Source: Rubripirellula tenax
Lineage (GTDB): Bacteria; Planctomycetota; Planctomycetia; Pirellulales; Pirellulaceae
Direction: 5' to 3'
DNA length: 64,000 nt
NCBI RefSeq assembly: GCF_007860125.1
Contig: NZ_SJPW01000008.1
Coordinates: 161,553 to 225,552, forward strand
In this document: piece after piece, positions 1 to 6,779 of the stretch
Layout of the letters: each line of letters starts with the position of its first letter
Numbering within the stretch: the stretch's first letter is position 1
The notes under the pieces: generated by a model
What the model was told of the DNA's origin: nothing
What the model saw: only the letters and a program-made list of their open reading frames with translations
Database searches by the model: none
Position numbers and translations under genes: made by a program

Positions 1-106
1 GCATGACGGCGTACCGTCGTAGTTTTCGGTACGTTGAAAACCGTTTGTCACACAGTTCAGCAAAATGGTCCAAGACGGCGACGATCTGGTCAGGTGTTGG
101 CTTCAC
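1..106 (-). CDS. Partial cassette gene, unknown product (5' end only)
   Basis: A frame opens at a GTG (104-106) just after the attC at 120-212 and runs off the left edge of the window. The readable N-terminus is VKPTPDQIVAVLDHFAELC followed by DKRFSTYRKLRRYAVM. Position and direction fit a cassette gene: minus strand, start a few bases past the recombination box, as with the neighbouring cassettes. No in-frame ATG exists, so GTG is inferred. The short segment matches no family I recognise. Only 35 codons are visible, so this is a reasonable rather than a firm call. Confidence 0.45.
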   Translation of the reverse strand, partial: MKPTPDQIVAVLDHFAELCDKRFSTYRKLRRYAVM

Positions 107-119
107 GGTTGCTAGGTGC

Positions 120-212
120 CAATAACGGTCCGCATCAGCGGGCGTCGGGAGTGATCTTGCAAGCAAAGTGAGCCGCCGACCACCGACGCTCCGTTGCATG
201 CGTTGGTTATCC
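120..212 (-). other. attC site 1 (integron recombination site)
   Basis: Terminal boxes on the plus strand are aataac (121-126) and gttatcc (206-212). The inner arms gcgggcgtcgg and ccgaccaccgacgctccg pair imperfectly, giving the long hairpin typical of attC. It belongs to the same shape class as site 2. Confidence 0.8.
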
Positions 213-560
213 GCGATTGTGGATACGAGGCGGACTGCCAGCGAGCATGGGCCGCGCGAGCGGAAAACAACGACGGAATGTCGCCGCGGTGGGCTGCGAG
301 AGCAGAAAACAACGGCGGGACGCCGCCAGCCTGGACTTCGCCCACGTGGGTGACAACTGTCGAGGTGTGATCGTATCAAAGACGAGTCAGTCAAGCAAGT
401 TTACACGAGTCGATGCCAGCAGCGCGTCGGGCGCACCGGTCAACGAGAACAGAGGCAGCGCACCGATCATCGAGCATTTGTCGAGCGCACGAATCATCGG
501 GCATGCGTTCAGCGCACCATCCGCTGAGCATCAGGACCGCGCAACTCCACGCGCCGAGTC
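213..560 (-). other. Gene cassette without a convincing gene
   Basis: This 348-bp cassette lies between attC 1 and attC 2. Frames on both strands are open because the DNA is repetitive, but every one runs into a flanking attC and none has a good start. It contains a two-copy imperfect repeat of 42 bp (starting at gagcggaaaac, 258, and gagcagaaaac, 300) and the 27-bp tandem repeat listed separately. I see no recognisable protein. Confidence 0.6.
418..552. repeat. Degenerate 27-bp tandem repeat, five units
   Basis: Units start at 418, 445, 472, 499 and 526. The best shared core is (a/c)gcgcac near the middle of each unit, with gagca at the head and atcatc at the tail of several units. The period is a multiple of three, so both strands stay open: minus reads DDSCARQML-like nonapeptides and plus reads ENRGSAPII-like ones. 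It may be a fast-evolving minisatellite inside a cassette rather than a gene. Confidence 0.75.
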
Positions 561-653
561 GGATAACGGTTCGGTTCAGCGGGTGGCGGGAGTGCCCGTG
601 CAAGCAAACGAAGTCGCCGACCACCGCCACTCCGTTGCAACCGTTGGTTATCC
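561..653 (-). other. attC site 2
   Basis: The boxes are ggataac (561-567) and gttatcc (647-653), with inner arms agcgggtggcggg and gccgaccaccgccactccg. The stop codon of the following GNAT gene (TAA, 648-650) lies inside the right box, as is common for cassette genes. Confidence 0.88.
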
Positions 654-1115
654 GCAGTCATGCCGAGACATCGGTTGAAACCGAACGCCATCAATATCGA
701 CCACGCCCCCATCGGGCTTGAAACCAAAGCGCATGTAAGCGGAAACAGCGTTGAGTGAGGAGTTGACAGTAGCAAGGCGCAAGCCACATGAGCGTTGGAC
801 GCGACGGTCGGCTTCGTCGAGCAGTTTAGTGCCAATTCCCGAGCGCTGCAAATCGGAACGAACGAACAAATGGTACAGGTGGATCGGTGGTTTAACGACG
901 ACAACGGCGACGAGGTCGCGATCATCGAATGCGGCTAGATGAAGCCAGTCGTCTTTAAGTCGCTGTAGCGTCGAATCAAAGTCCAGGCTTGCGATCAGCA
1001 CGTCGAGCCCACCAGGCCCGAGCGAAGGGCCAATGTGCTCGCGGGCAAGCGATGACACCAAGAGCGAGATTGCAGCGGCATCGTGTGTGCTGGCATCGCG
1101 AATGTCTACGTGCAT
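648..1115 (-). CDS. GNAT family N-acetyltransferase (cassette gene)
   Basis: The 155-aa protein has GNAT motif A with the acetyl-CoA pyrophosphate loop QRSGIG (about residues 89-94) after the beta-strand HLYHLFV, then motif B NSSLNAVSAYMRFGF. GNAT enzymes move an acetyl group from acetyl-CoA to an amine; the substrate here cannot be told. The frame is open further upstream through the attC, but the ATG at 1115, eight bases past the recombination box, is the natural start and gives a normal GNAT length. The stop is inside attC 2. GNATs are among the most common cassette cargo. It is probably read from a promoter near intI or one within the array; none is visible directly upstream. Confidence 0.9.
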   Translation of the reverse strand: MHVDIRDASTHDAAAISLLVSSLAREHIGPSLGPGGLDVLIASLDFDSTLQRLKDDWLHLAAFDDRDLVAVVVVKPPIHLYHLFVRSDLQRSGIGTKLLDEADRRVQRSCGLRLATVNSSLNAVSAYMRFGFKPDGGVVDIDGVRFQPMSRHDCG

Positions 1116-1122
1116 TTCAGTC

Positions 1123-1212
1123 GGATAACGCTCGACATCACCGGGTGGCGGCGAAAGTCGTGATTTCGAAAAAACGTGACCACCGCCACTCCGGTGCATG
1201 TCATGGTTATCC
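1123..1212 (-). other. attC site 3
   Basis: The boxes are ggataac (1123-1129) and gttatcc (1206-1212). The arms catcaccgggtggcggcg and ccaccgccactccggtgcatg form the hairpin. It is nearly the same class as attC 2, 5 and 6. Confidence 0.9.
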
Positions 1213-1346
1213 CGTCCCAGCCGGCACCGCAATTCGGGTTTTGGGCAGCGGGAACCGCGTCGCTAGATTCTAGCGGGCGCTGGATTCGGCAGCAAGCAAA
1301 TCGAGCATTGCGGTCGTCCAGCGGGTGTTGATCGTAATCGAAGGTT

Positions 1347-1591
1347 GGCCGAAACGGGGACTCTCTCGCCAATGGGTTGTCATGGTGGGAAAAGACAAAT
1401 CGAGCCATTGGCGAGAGTGTCCCCGTTTCGGCCCGTGGAAGCAACGCAAGCCGCTCCAATGGTTAAACAGCCGCAAGTTTCGAGCGTTGCAAAACGTCGG
1501 CAGCAACTTGGAGAACACGACGTTCTGCATCGCCGGAAAAAATAGATCAGCATTACCGAGAGATTTTCCGGCGATGCAGTACGTCGTGTTC
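1347..1591. other. Twin-hairpin cassette element, copy A
   Basis: This fills most of the cassette between attC 3 and 4, which has no convincing gene. Hairpin 1 has arms 1347-1375 and 1405-1433 (29 bp, one T-T mismatch at stem position 16) and a 29-nt loop. Hairpin 2 has arms 1513-1540 and 1564-1591 (28 bp, one T-T mismatch at position 12) and a 23-nt loop. The spacer is 79 nt. Copy B at 2457-2701 has identical arm, loop and spacer lengths. The stems differ from copy B at many places, but changes occur on both arms so pairing is kept. Loop 1 keeps agacaaatcga in both copies. Minus-strand frames cross the element but share no start. Function unknown: a structured RNA, a folded ssDNA site or a small mobile unit are all possible. 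Confidence 0.8.
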
Positions 1592-1700
1592 GTACGTCAA
1601 TTCGAGACAACCGTTGCATCAAAGCCAGTCGGCACACCCGGCATTCGGGCGATGCAAAGCCCAATCGCAAGCATCCGGTCGGCACTCCGCGCTTTCGTCG

Positions 1701-1791
1701 GGATAACGGCGGACATCACGGGGCACGGAGAGTCGACTATCCATTGCAAGAAACGCCGCAAGCCGTGCTCCCGTGCATGTCATGGTTCCCC
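1701..1791 (-). other. attC site 4
   Basis: The boxes are ggataac (1701-1707) and gttcccc (1785-1791), with arms catcacggggcacggagag and gccgtgctcccgtgcatg. It is nearly identical in its core to attC 7, so these two sites form a subclass. Confidence 0.88.
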
Positions 1792-2238
1792 CCGATTTCC
1801 ACCGATACCTCGCACGACGTTGAGCGCTGTTTTAATCCACGGATGTGTCGGTTCGGGAGTATCGAATATACCACCCTCGTATACAGTCAATCCAGAGTGC
1901 AATTGGCTGAGAGTGCCAAAAACATGTTCGATAGCAGATTCGTCCGAGTAGCTGACAACTTGCATTGTCACCATGCAAGTCCCGCCGTTCAGTCTCGCGA
2001 CCAGCCCATCATGGTCACGTCGCTTTGTCGCGAAGCCAATGAGAAGATCAATGTCGTCGTCGAAAATATCTGACCCACGCTCCGTGACGTCAATTTGAAG
2101 AGCGCAATCGTGGTCACCGCGAACTAACGCCTCACCGTCAAAGCGGTATGCGTCGTCGATGGATCGAAGGGCTGTTTCCAACTCGGGAAGCGAGATGGTT
2201 GCCGCATCATCCAGTACGTAGCGGTGGTAGGTTGTCAT
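1780..2238 (-). CDS. Hypothetical cassette protein, 152 aa
   Basis: An ATG twelve bases past the recombination box of attC 5 opens a frame filling the whole cassette and ending inside attC 4, the usual layout for a real cassette gene. The protein is acidic and soluble, with no signal peptide, membrane segment or cysteine motif. The N-terminal part (MTTYHRYVLDD, then ISLPELETALRSIDDAY) looks helical; the middle is beta-like around TCMVTMQVVSYSDES. A stretch near the C-terminus, THPWIKTALNVVRGIGG, could be amphipathic. I do not recognise the family. A cytoplasmic immunity or partner protein would fit its size and composition, but nothing shows that. Confidence 0.75.
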   Translation of the reverse strand: MTTYHRYVLDDAATISLPELETALRSIDDAYRFDGEALVRGDHDCALQIDVTERGSDIFDDDIDLLIGFATKRRDHDGLVARLNGGTCMVTMQVVSYSDESAIEHVFGTLSQLHSGLTVYEGGIFDTPEPTHPWIKTALNVVRGIGGNRGEP

Positions 2239-2249
2239 TCAAGTATGTG

Positions 2250-2339
2250 GGGGAACGTTTGCCATCACCGGGTGGCGGGGGACGACGTGACTTCGAGAAA
2301 ACCCGACCACCGCCACTCCGGTGCATGGCTTGGTTATTC
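2250..2339 (-). other. attC site 5
   Basis: The boxes are ggggaac (2250-2256) and gttattc (2333-2339), with arms catcaccgggtggcgggg and gaccaccgccactccggtg. Same class as attC 3 and 6. Confidence 0.88.
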
Positions 2340-2456
2340 GGTTCCCAGTTCCGCTTAGCAGCGGACAGCACTTGGCCATTGTATTGGGCGGTGAAATCGA
2401 AGACAACCTTTCCGGAGTTGGTTTCCGCTACGGGCTTGGCGCGGTGACCAGCGGGA

Positions 2457-2701
2457 GGCGGAAACGGGGTTGTCGTCACCAATGGTGAGTCCCGGAGGGG
2501 ATAGACAAATCGAACCATTGGTGACGTGAACCCCGTTTCCGCCCGTTGAAGCGAGGCAAATGCTGCCAATGCCGAATGAGTGACCGTAGATGGGCGTTGC
2601 CAACCGCTGGCCTTAGCTTGGAGATCGGGACGTTCCGTATCGCCGGTGACAATGAACCAGCGCGACCAAGAAAGTCACCGGCGATACGGTACGTCCCGAT
2701 C
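2457..2701. other. Twin-hairpin cassette element, copy B
   Basis: Second copy of the 245-nt element, in the cassette between attC 5 and 6. Hairpin 1 has arms 2457-2485 and 2515-2543 with a 29-nt loop; mismatches are at stem positions 16 (G-G) and 17 (T-T). Hairpin 2 has arms 2623-2650 and 2674-2701 with a 23-nt loop and the same T-T mismatch at position 12 as copy A. The spacer is again 79 nt. Relative to copy A, six pairs in stem 1 (positions 4, 14, 15, 18, 19, 22) and eight in stem 2 (3, 5, 6, 14, 16, 25, 26, 28) are changed on both sides. No protein-coding gene is convincing in this cassette. Confidence 0.8.
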
Positions 2702-2822
2702 GGCCTGGCCATCGAATAGACAGTTGAAACAGAGCCATCCAGCGTTGCCGGCAGTCGTGTGAGCCTATCACGCATCCGGCCTTGAGCGAGGATTGGCGTC
2801 GACGACCAAAGTGTTGCAGCCC

Positions 2823-2912
2823 GAATAACGTCTCACATCACCGGGTGGCGGCGATTGACGTGATTCCAAAGAAACGTGACCACCGCCACTCCGGTGCATG
2901 TGTTTGTTATCG
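2823..2912 (-). other. attC site 6
   Basis: The boxes are gaataac (2823-2829) and gttatcg (2906-2912), with arms catcaccgggtggcggcg and ccaccgccactccggtgcatg. Same class as attC 3 and 5. Confidence 0.88.
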
Positions 2913-3278
2913 GCATTTATGAACGGGCATTGGTCGAGCATCGGGCAGCGGTTGCCACGCCGCCACAGTTTAGCGGGACTTGGTTCACGCGGCAAGCAAT
3001 TGGGCGTTGACCGGGTCGGCAGTAAAACGGCAATTGTCATCCGACAGTGCTTGTTGACGGTAAACGAAGGATCAAAAGCGTTGTCGCTTGATCAGCAAAC
3101 GAAAACAGCGAACACGTTCAAGAATTGCGAGCGGCTTGGAGGGAGGAAATCGCAAACGGAGGATCAATGCGTTTGACTCGCAAATTCGCTAACGCGAATG
3201 CCGAACGACAAATTTCCAATCAGGCGTTGCAGCAATCGCTAGTGCGAGCGAACGCGTGAAACACCTGAGACGTCAGTC
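2913..3278 (-). other. Gene cassette without a convincing gene
   Basis: In this 366-bp cassette no minus-strand frame spans the space between the recombination boxes. The longest minus stretch is about 34 codons from a TTG, ending at a TGA and followed by another short open stretch. A plus-strand frame of 92 codons starts inside attC 6 and looks like a shadow. The notable content is a direct repeat (listed separately) and a small hairpin, aaaagcg-ttgt-cgctt, flanked by gatca on both sides. Confidence 0.55.
3062..3167. repeat. Imperfect direct repeat, 14 bp, 92 bp apart
   Basis: The sequence aaacgaaggatcaa at 3062-3075 recurs as aaacggaggatcaa at 3154-3167, each followed by a gcgtt within a few bases. 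The first copy is the left half of a hairpin with cgcttgatca. The meaning is unknown. Confidence 0.5.
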
Positions 3279-3369
3279 CGATAACGTCGGACATCACGGG
3301 GCACGGAGAGTTGAGCATCCAATTCAGCAAACGCCGCAAGCCGTGCTCCCGTGCATGTCATGGTTCCCC
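3279..3369 (-). other. attC site 7
   Basis: The boxes are cgataac (3279-3285) and gttcccc (3363-3369), with arms catcacggggcacggagag and gccgtgctcccgtgcatgt. Core nearly identical to attC 4, although the cassettes they end are unrelated. Confidence 0.88.
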
Positions 3370-3522
3370 GCTATTCTCGTCTCAGTCGCTGGGTACCGTC
3401 AATGTCGTGATCGTCAATTTCGACTGAGTGTCGCGTTTTGGAGACCGCAAGAAATATCCCGCCGCTGCGTAATCGTCGATGCCAAGAACGCAAGGTAAAG
3501 CGTGAGCTTGCGCGTCGTCCAA

Positions 3523-3783
3523 TCAAGGTCCAATGCCAACAAGTACGCCAGCGGTAAGAAACACGACAACGCCTTCAACCAGAGTCATACCGCGTGAATT
3601 CAGTGGATAAAGCGATTGCCAAGGTAAATGGGAAACAATCATTTGCAGTCCGCCACAGAGCAGATAGGCCCAGCCAAGCCCGCGAAGGTTTGCGACGCGG
3701 AAACCGGCAAAGAGCAGTGCAAGGTAAAGCGTGACAATAAACAACGACAACAGGGAAAGCCGACGGTTTCGCTTTGAGTCCAC
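3523..3783 (-). CDS. Small membrane protein of a cassette, possibly frameshifted
   Basis: This 86-aa frame encodes three hydrophobic helices: LSLLSLFIVTLYLALLFAGF, then GWAYLLCGGLQMIVSHL, then VEGVVVFLTAGVLVGIGP. No ATG is in frame; GTG at 3783 or TTG at 3789, just inside the cassette, are the candidate starts. A different frame has an ATG at 3793 but its product is not membrane-like, so I prefer this one. The stop at 3523 leaves about 150 bp unused before attC 7. A neighbouring frame continues from that point with another TLYLAFLA-type hydrophobic stretch and ends at 3414, so a frameshift may have removed a fourth helix. Function unknown. Confidence 0.55.
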   Translation of the reverse strand: MDSKRNRRLSLLSLFIVTLYLALLFAGFRVANLRGLGWAYLLCGGLQMIVSHLPWQSLYPLNSRGMTLVEGVVVFLTAGVLVGIGP

Positions 3784-3799
3784 GATCAAACATTCAGTC

Positions 3800-3888
3800 G
3801 GGGAACGTCCGCCGTCACCGGGCGGCGAGAGTAAAGTGAGCCACCGGGAAACGCGATGACGCCGCTCCGGTGCACGGCATGGTTCGCC
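3800..3888 (-). other. attC site 8
   Basis: The boxes are ggggaac (3800-3806) and gttcgcc (3882-3888), with arms cgtcaccgggcggcgagag and gacgccgctccggtgcacgg. Confidence 0.86.
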
Positions 3889-3889
3889 G

Positions 3890-4213
3890 CTATGGTGCAT
3901 CATCAGTTTCCAGGTGTTCATCACTCTGTCCACTGTTGGCACTGTCCCTGCGCCCGCTCGTGAACGACCGATAGATTAGAGTGCAGCCGAAAACGGCAAT
4001 GGGCGCGCCGAAGTTGTAATACAGGTCAGGTGTCTCATCGAGAAAGAAGTCAATCGAAAATAGTATCACGAGAACAGCAAGGCCTTGCAGTATTGCACTA
4101 CGAAAGTCTTCCACGCTCAAGGTGCGGCTGGAATTTTCTTTTTCGGCTGGTGGTTCGTATGGATTCAATTCGCTGATCGGTTTGGTCGCTTGGGTGTCGG
4201 CGAACGTTACCAA
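3890..4213 (-). CDS. Small membrane protein with NPYEPP motif (cassette gene)
   Basis: The 107-aa frame has the motif ELNPYEPPAE near its N-terminus, followed by two hydrophobic segments (LQGLAVLVILFSIDFFL and YYNFGAPIAVFGCTLIY) and a charged tail. NPY-P(P) N-termini are very common in small planctomycete membrane proteins, so this cassette was probably captured within the phylum. The likely start is TTG at 4213, inside the attC on its right, meaning the start codon would come from the neighbouring cassette. A second in-frame TTG at the L of LNPYEPP is the alternative. The stop lies one base left of attC 8's right box. The role is unknown; it probably sits in the inner membrane. Confidence 0.7.
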   Translation of the reverse strand: MVTFADTQATKPISELNPYEPPAEKENSSRTLSVEDFRSAILQGLAVLVILFSIDFFLDETPDLYYNFGAPIAVFGCTLIYRSFTSGRRDSANSGQSDEHLETDDAP

Positions 4214-4288
4214 TCACCCGGCACGCGCGGTAGATTGTCCATTTGAAAACGCCCGGCTCGCGTGCTCGGGTGCATTGGATGGTTCTGC
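4199..4288 (-). other. attC site 9
   Basis: The boxes are ggcgaac (4199-4205) and gttctgc (4282-4288), with arms atcacccggcacgcgcgg and gctcgcgtgctcgggtgcat. It is related to attC 13, 15 and 16. Confidence 0.84.
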
Positions 4289-4846
4289 CTTCGCCCAGGC
4301 TTGAATCGCCTCACAAAGGCTGTCATGCACTTGATCGGGTATGCACAGCCCGAATCCAAGTAGCCCTGAGCGCGATTGCAGATGGAGCATTCCATGACTT
4401 GCCGTCAAGAGAACGTTCGAAACGTCTAAATCCCGACGATGCAGGTCCCAACGAATTCTTTTCTGGAGTGCGCGCGACCAGACTGGGTGAAGACGCTCGC
4501 CGTACGTGTTGCAAAGATAAAGTAATCCAGGGCGACCAGAATCGTATCCGATCTGGTGCGGTGTGAAATGCAAGGAAATCGGGACCGGGGGAAAGATCAC
4601 ACGCGAAGATGCAAATATGCCAATCGCAATCCATAGTCCGGCAAAGGCGAAGCGGGCAGCAAGCTCAGCCGATCCAAACCAATCGTGAGGGAATCTCGCT
4701 AAATGGATGTCGGGAAGAACGAGGATAAGTCCCACGCACATCACTGCGAACTGGACAACCGCGAGCGCCCGTTCCTCCGATGCGCTACCCAACGCGACTT
4801 CGATGGTCGTTTCGGAATCAGCTGACGCGATTGAGACGTCAATCAT
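4214..4846 (-). CDS. Cassette membrane protein with two TM helices and a cytosolic domain
   Basis: The 210-aa protein starts at ATG 4846, shortly after the attC 10 box. Residues about 28-48 (LAVVQFAVMCVGLILVLPDI) and 64-86 (ARFAFAGLWIAIGIFASSRVIF) are hydrophobic and likely membrane-spanning. The rest, from SLHFTPHQIGYDS onward, looks like a mixed alpha/beta domain of the kind found after paired TM helices in PH-like membrane proteins, but I cannot assign it to a family. The last 25 or so residues are translated from attC 9, so the functional C-terminus is probably near SLCEAIQAWAKA. No neighbouring gene hints at function. Confidence 0.75.
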   Translation of the reverse strand: MIDVSIASADSETTIEVALGSASEERALAVVQFAVMCVGLILVLPDIHLARFPHDWFGSAELAARFAFAGLWIAIGIFASSRVIFPPVPISLHFTPHQIGYDSGRPGLLYLCNTYGERLHPVWSRALQKRIRWDLHRRDLDVSNVLLTASHGMLHLQSRSGLLGFGLCIPDQVHDSLCEAIQAWAKAEPSNAPEHASRAFSNGQSTARAG

Positions 4847-4867
4847 CGGAAGTGCAAATCTTCAGTG

Positions 4868-4959
4868 GCAGAACGGTTACGATCACCGAGCCGGAACGAT
4901 AAATCTAATTACTGAAAAAGACGCGCAAGTCCGGCTTCGCGTGCATCGTTTTGTTATCC
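4868..4959 (-). other. attC site 10
   Basis: The boxes are gcagaac (4868-4874) and gttatcc (4953-4959), with arms ggttacgatcaccgagccgg and ccggcttcgcgtgcatcg. Outer arms match attC 11 almost exactly; the loop between them differs. Confidence 0.86.
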
Positions 4960-4970
4960 CGCGATGAGAA

Positions 4971-5471
4971 TCAATATTGATCCAGAAATGGTTCCATAAA
5001 AGATTCGCCCTGAACCTCTTCAAATTCTGTTGAAAACCGAACAACTTGACCAAGGGATCCTTGAAGTTCAATCGCCTTTTTAAGCGATTCGACCATCTCT
5101 GGATATCGTTTAAGTTTCATTAATGCATATGATTTCCGGTAGTGTGCGGTGAATGAGCGAGACCAAATGCTAAGTGCAGAGTCGAATTCCACCAACGATT
5201 CTTCGTAGCGACCTAATTCAATCAAGGACTTTCCGGCATAGTTTCTCGACGAGACGCCCCACGGGTTAATAAGTGAAGCCCTCCTGAAAGAAGTCACGGC
5301 GGATTCCATTTCGTTTTCATCCAGTGGTTCGTATATCGTCGAACCGCCTCCCGCCTCGTAGTATCCCCAGCCCCATTGCCAACAAACGGAGTAGGCGAGC
5401 CACCAACACGTTGCCAATATCACGACGCCGCTGAGCAATCGCCGCCACCATGTTTTTTTGGATTTGCTCAA
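4971..5471 (-). CDS. Membrane-anchored TPR protein (cassette gene)
   Basis: The 166-aa protein begins MSKSKKTWWRRLLSG, a positive N-terminus, followed by one hydrophobic segment (VVILATCWWLAYSVCW, about residues 16-31): a signal anchor. Residues about 55-125 carry tetratricopeptide-type helix pairs, seen in NPWGVSSRNYAGKSLIELGR, YEESLVEFDSALS and AHYRKSYALMKLKRYPEMV. TPRs bind proteins; the partner is unknown. The gene nearly fills its cassette and its stop lies just before attC 10, so it looks intact. The domain should face the periplasm given the positive N-terminus. Confidence 0.82.
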   Translation of the reverse strand: MSKSKKTWWRRLLSGVVILATCWWLAYSVCWQWGWGYYEAGGGSTIYEPLDENEMESAVTSFRRASLINPWGVSSRNYAGKSLIELGRYEESLVEFDSALSIWSRSFTAHYRKSYALMKLKRYPEMVESLKKAIELQGSLGQVVRFSTEFEEVQGESFMEPFLDQY

Positions 5472-5487
5472 AAGACTAGCCTAAGCG

Positions 5488-5581
5488 GGATAACGGTTAC
5501 GATCACCGAGCCGGAACGGAAATCTTGCAAGCAGAAAAAAGCACACGCAAGTCCGGCTTCGCGTGCATCGTTTTGTTATCT
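5488..5581 (-). other. attC site 11
   Basis: The boxes are ggataac (5488-5494) and gttatct (5575-5581). The left arm ggttacgatcaccgagccgg and right arm ccggcttcgcgtgcatcg are shared with attC 10, while the central loop is about 3 bp longer. Confidence 0.87.
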
Positions 5582-6199
5582 GGCCAATTCTTCGGGTCGG
5601 CGCTCCTCGAACCAGTCATTCAGGATGAAACTATTTGGTTGAGGATTGCCAAACATCGGTTTAGTTTCAATGTTCTGGAGAATCGGTTGAATCATCATGA
5701 ATTTCATGAATGATGGATCGTCAGTCGGGAAGTTCTGAATTTGATTTGCTGCGGTCTCAGCGGAATGCTTCACGGCAGTAGAGAAGTTTTCCCAGAGTTC
5801 CGCTGGAACGTCAGATCGCTCTTTCGTGTTCTTGAAGTTCGCGCAAATCGCAGCGCAAATCGACAAAGGCCATTGGGCATCCTTGGGATCGCTCGATTGA
5901 GCAGCGATTTTTTCGAGATGTGGATAGACAGCATAGGCTGCGGGGTAAATCTCGAAAGTCTCAAGATCGCAACATTCGTGGAAGATCCTAAAGTATTGAT
6001 CGTCACCATTGGGAGGCAAGCTCAGCAGTGACGCAATGTCTGATCCAGTGCCGGTTCGACTGGCGTAGTTGGCCCATTGCGCATCATCCAGCCCAAGTAC
6101 GTTTCTGTTCACGGTGACCTCATTGGTTGAGTTCGCACTCTCATTGCAGCCAGCAAGCATAAAGAGCAGCGCTACGATTGGGATGTAATTGGCTCTCAT
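5576..6199 (-). CDS. Cassette lipoprotein, 207 aa
   Basis: The frame is open through attC 12, but ATG 6199 is chosen because it gives a clean lipoprotein signal: MRANYIPIVALLFMLAGCNE with lipobox LAGC and Cys18 as the lipidation site. The mature part is soluble and mostly helical, with residues such as FRIFHECCDLETF and LSICAAICANFKNT. Spacing of the cysteines does not suggest a metal site I know. The stop TAA lies in the box of attC 11. The N-terminus after Cys18 is followed by a Ser/Asn/Thr-rich linker, normal for surface lipoproteins. Family and function unknown; the protein is likely attached to the outer or inner membrane after processing by Lgt. Confidence 0.8.
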   Translation of the reverse strand: MRANYIPIVALLFMLAGCNESANSTNEVTVNRNVLGLDDAQWANYASRTGTGSDIASLLSLPPNGDDQYFRIFHECCDLETFEIYPAAYAVYPHLEKIAAQSSDPKDAQWPLSICAAICANFKNTKERSDVPAELWENFSTAVKHSAETAANQIQNFPTDDPSFMKFMMIQPILQNIETKPMFGNPQPNSFILNDWFEERRPEELAR

Positions 6200-6210
6200 T
6201 GGTTCAGGCC

Positions 6211-6301
6211 AGATAACGATTGCAATCACCCGGTCGCGACGAGAGATTCTCAATTGTCAAAACGCCCGACTTCGCGACTCGGGTGCATTGCTTGGTTATT
6301 T
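6211..6301 (-). other. attC site 12
   Basis: The boxes are agataac (6211-6217) and gttattt (6295-6301), with arms gcaatcacccggtcgcgacg and cttcgcgactcgggtgcatt. Confidence 0.86.
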
Positions 6302-6769
6302 GGCTTCCGCTGCTCTGAGTTTGTTTATCGCCTTCAGCACATTAGCTCGGTTCTTGGCGGCAATCATCCATGCGGGGAGCGAGCTTGCAAGGGTCGAGTT
6401 TCGAATCCTTTTTTCAATCGCTGTCGCTTCCGTCAGGCCGATACGATGATCCGCACCGACATACGAAGCGAGAAACGTTAAGTGGGAGTAGTTGTATGCC
6501 CACAGCGTATGTCCGCAGCAGGGAGTCTGTAGTCAAAGATTGTATCCGAAAACCCAATCCACTGGTTCACGGTCTGACCAACCGCCCAACCTTCCATCCT
6601 TTGTCGATCCACAATGTGGACAACAGAAACGTGCGCGCCATGGATGAACTTCAACGTCGGTCTCGAATCGGGTCACGTCTGCGCACGAATCACACTTCGG
6701 GCATCGAACCAAGAACCGGCCAGTGAAATCGTGGATTGATGTTCCGTCATCCAGATGGCGAGTGTCCAT
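6296..6769 (-). pseudogene. Zinc-ribbon cassette protein interrupted by one in-frame TGA
   Basis: From ATG 6769 the frame gives a zinc ribbon (RCPKCDSC, CCPHCGSTKDG) and reaches a TGA at 6533-6535 after 78 codons. The same frame stays open past the TGA for 78 more codons and ends at a TAA (6296-6298) inside attC 12, exactly where intact cassette genes end. The downstream part reads LQTPCCGHTLWAYNYSHLTF, then LASSLPAWMIAAKNR and [14 protein letters not shown]. From memory, zinc-ribbon proteins of this kind have the block LWLQTPCCG, so the TGA replaces the Trp codon TGG by one base change. It is either a recent nonsense mutation or a site of readthrough. Downstream codons show no other damage. 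Confidence 0.78.
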
Positions 6770-6779
6770 GGTCTTTGCC

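Noticed and set aside
217-678. Plus-strand 153-aa frame in the repeat cassette
   Set aside because: Runs into attC 2 and opposes the array; its openness follows from the 27-bp repeat.
1106-1459. Minus 117-aa frame overlapping attC 3
   Set aside because: Half of its sequence is attC and hairpin DNA; no family features.
1270-1530. Minus frame of 86 aa in hairpin element A
   Set aside because: No start shared with copy B; amino-acid identity to the copy B frame is lower than the DNA identity, which does not fit coding selection.
2476-2775. Minus frame of 99 aa in hairpin element B
   Set aside because: It ends in the hairpin loop and begins outside the conserved element; likely a by-product of the palindromes.
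3575-3793. ATG-started 72-aa frame in the membrane-protein cassette
   Set aside because: Its product is not membrane-like and lacks any pattern; the other frame has three clear hydrophobic helices.
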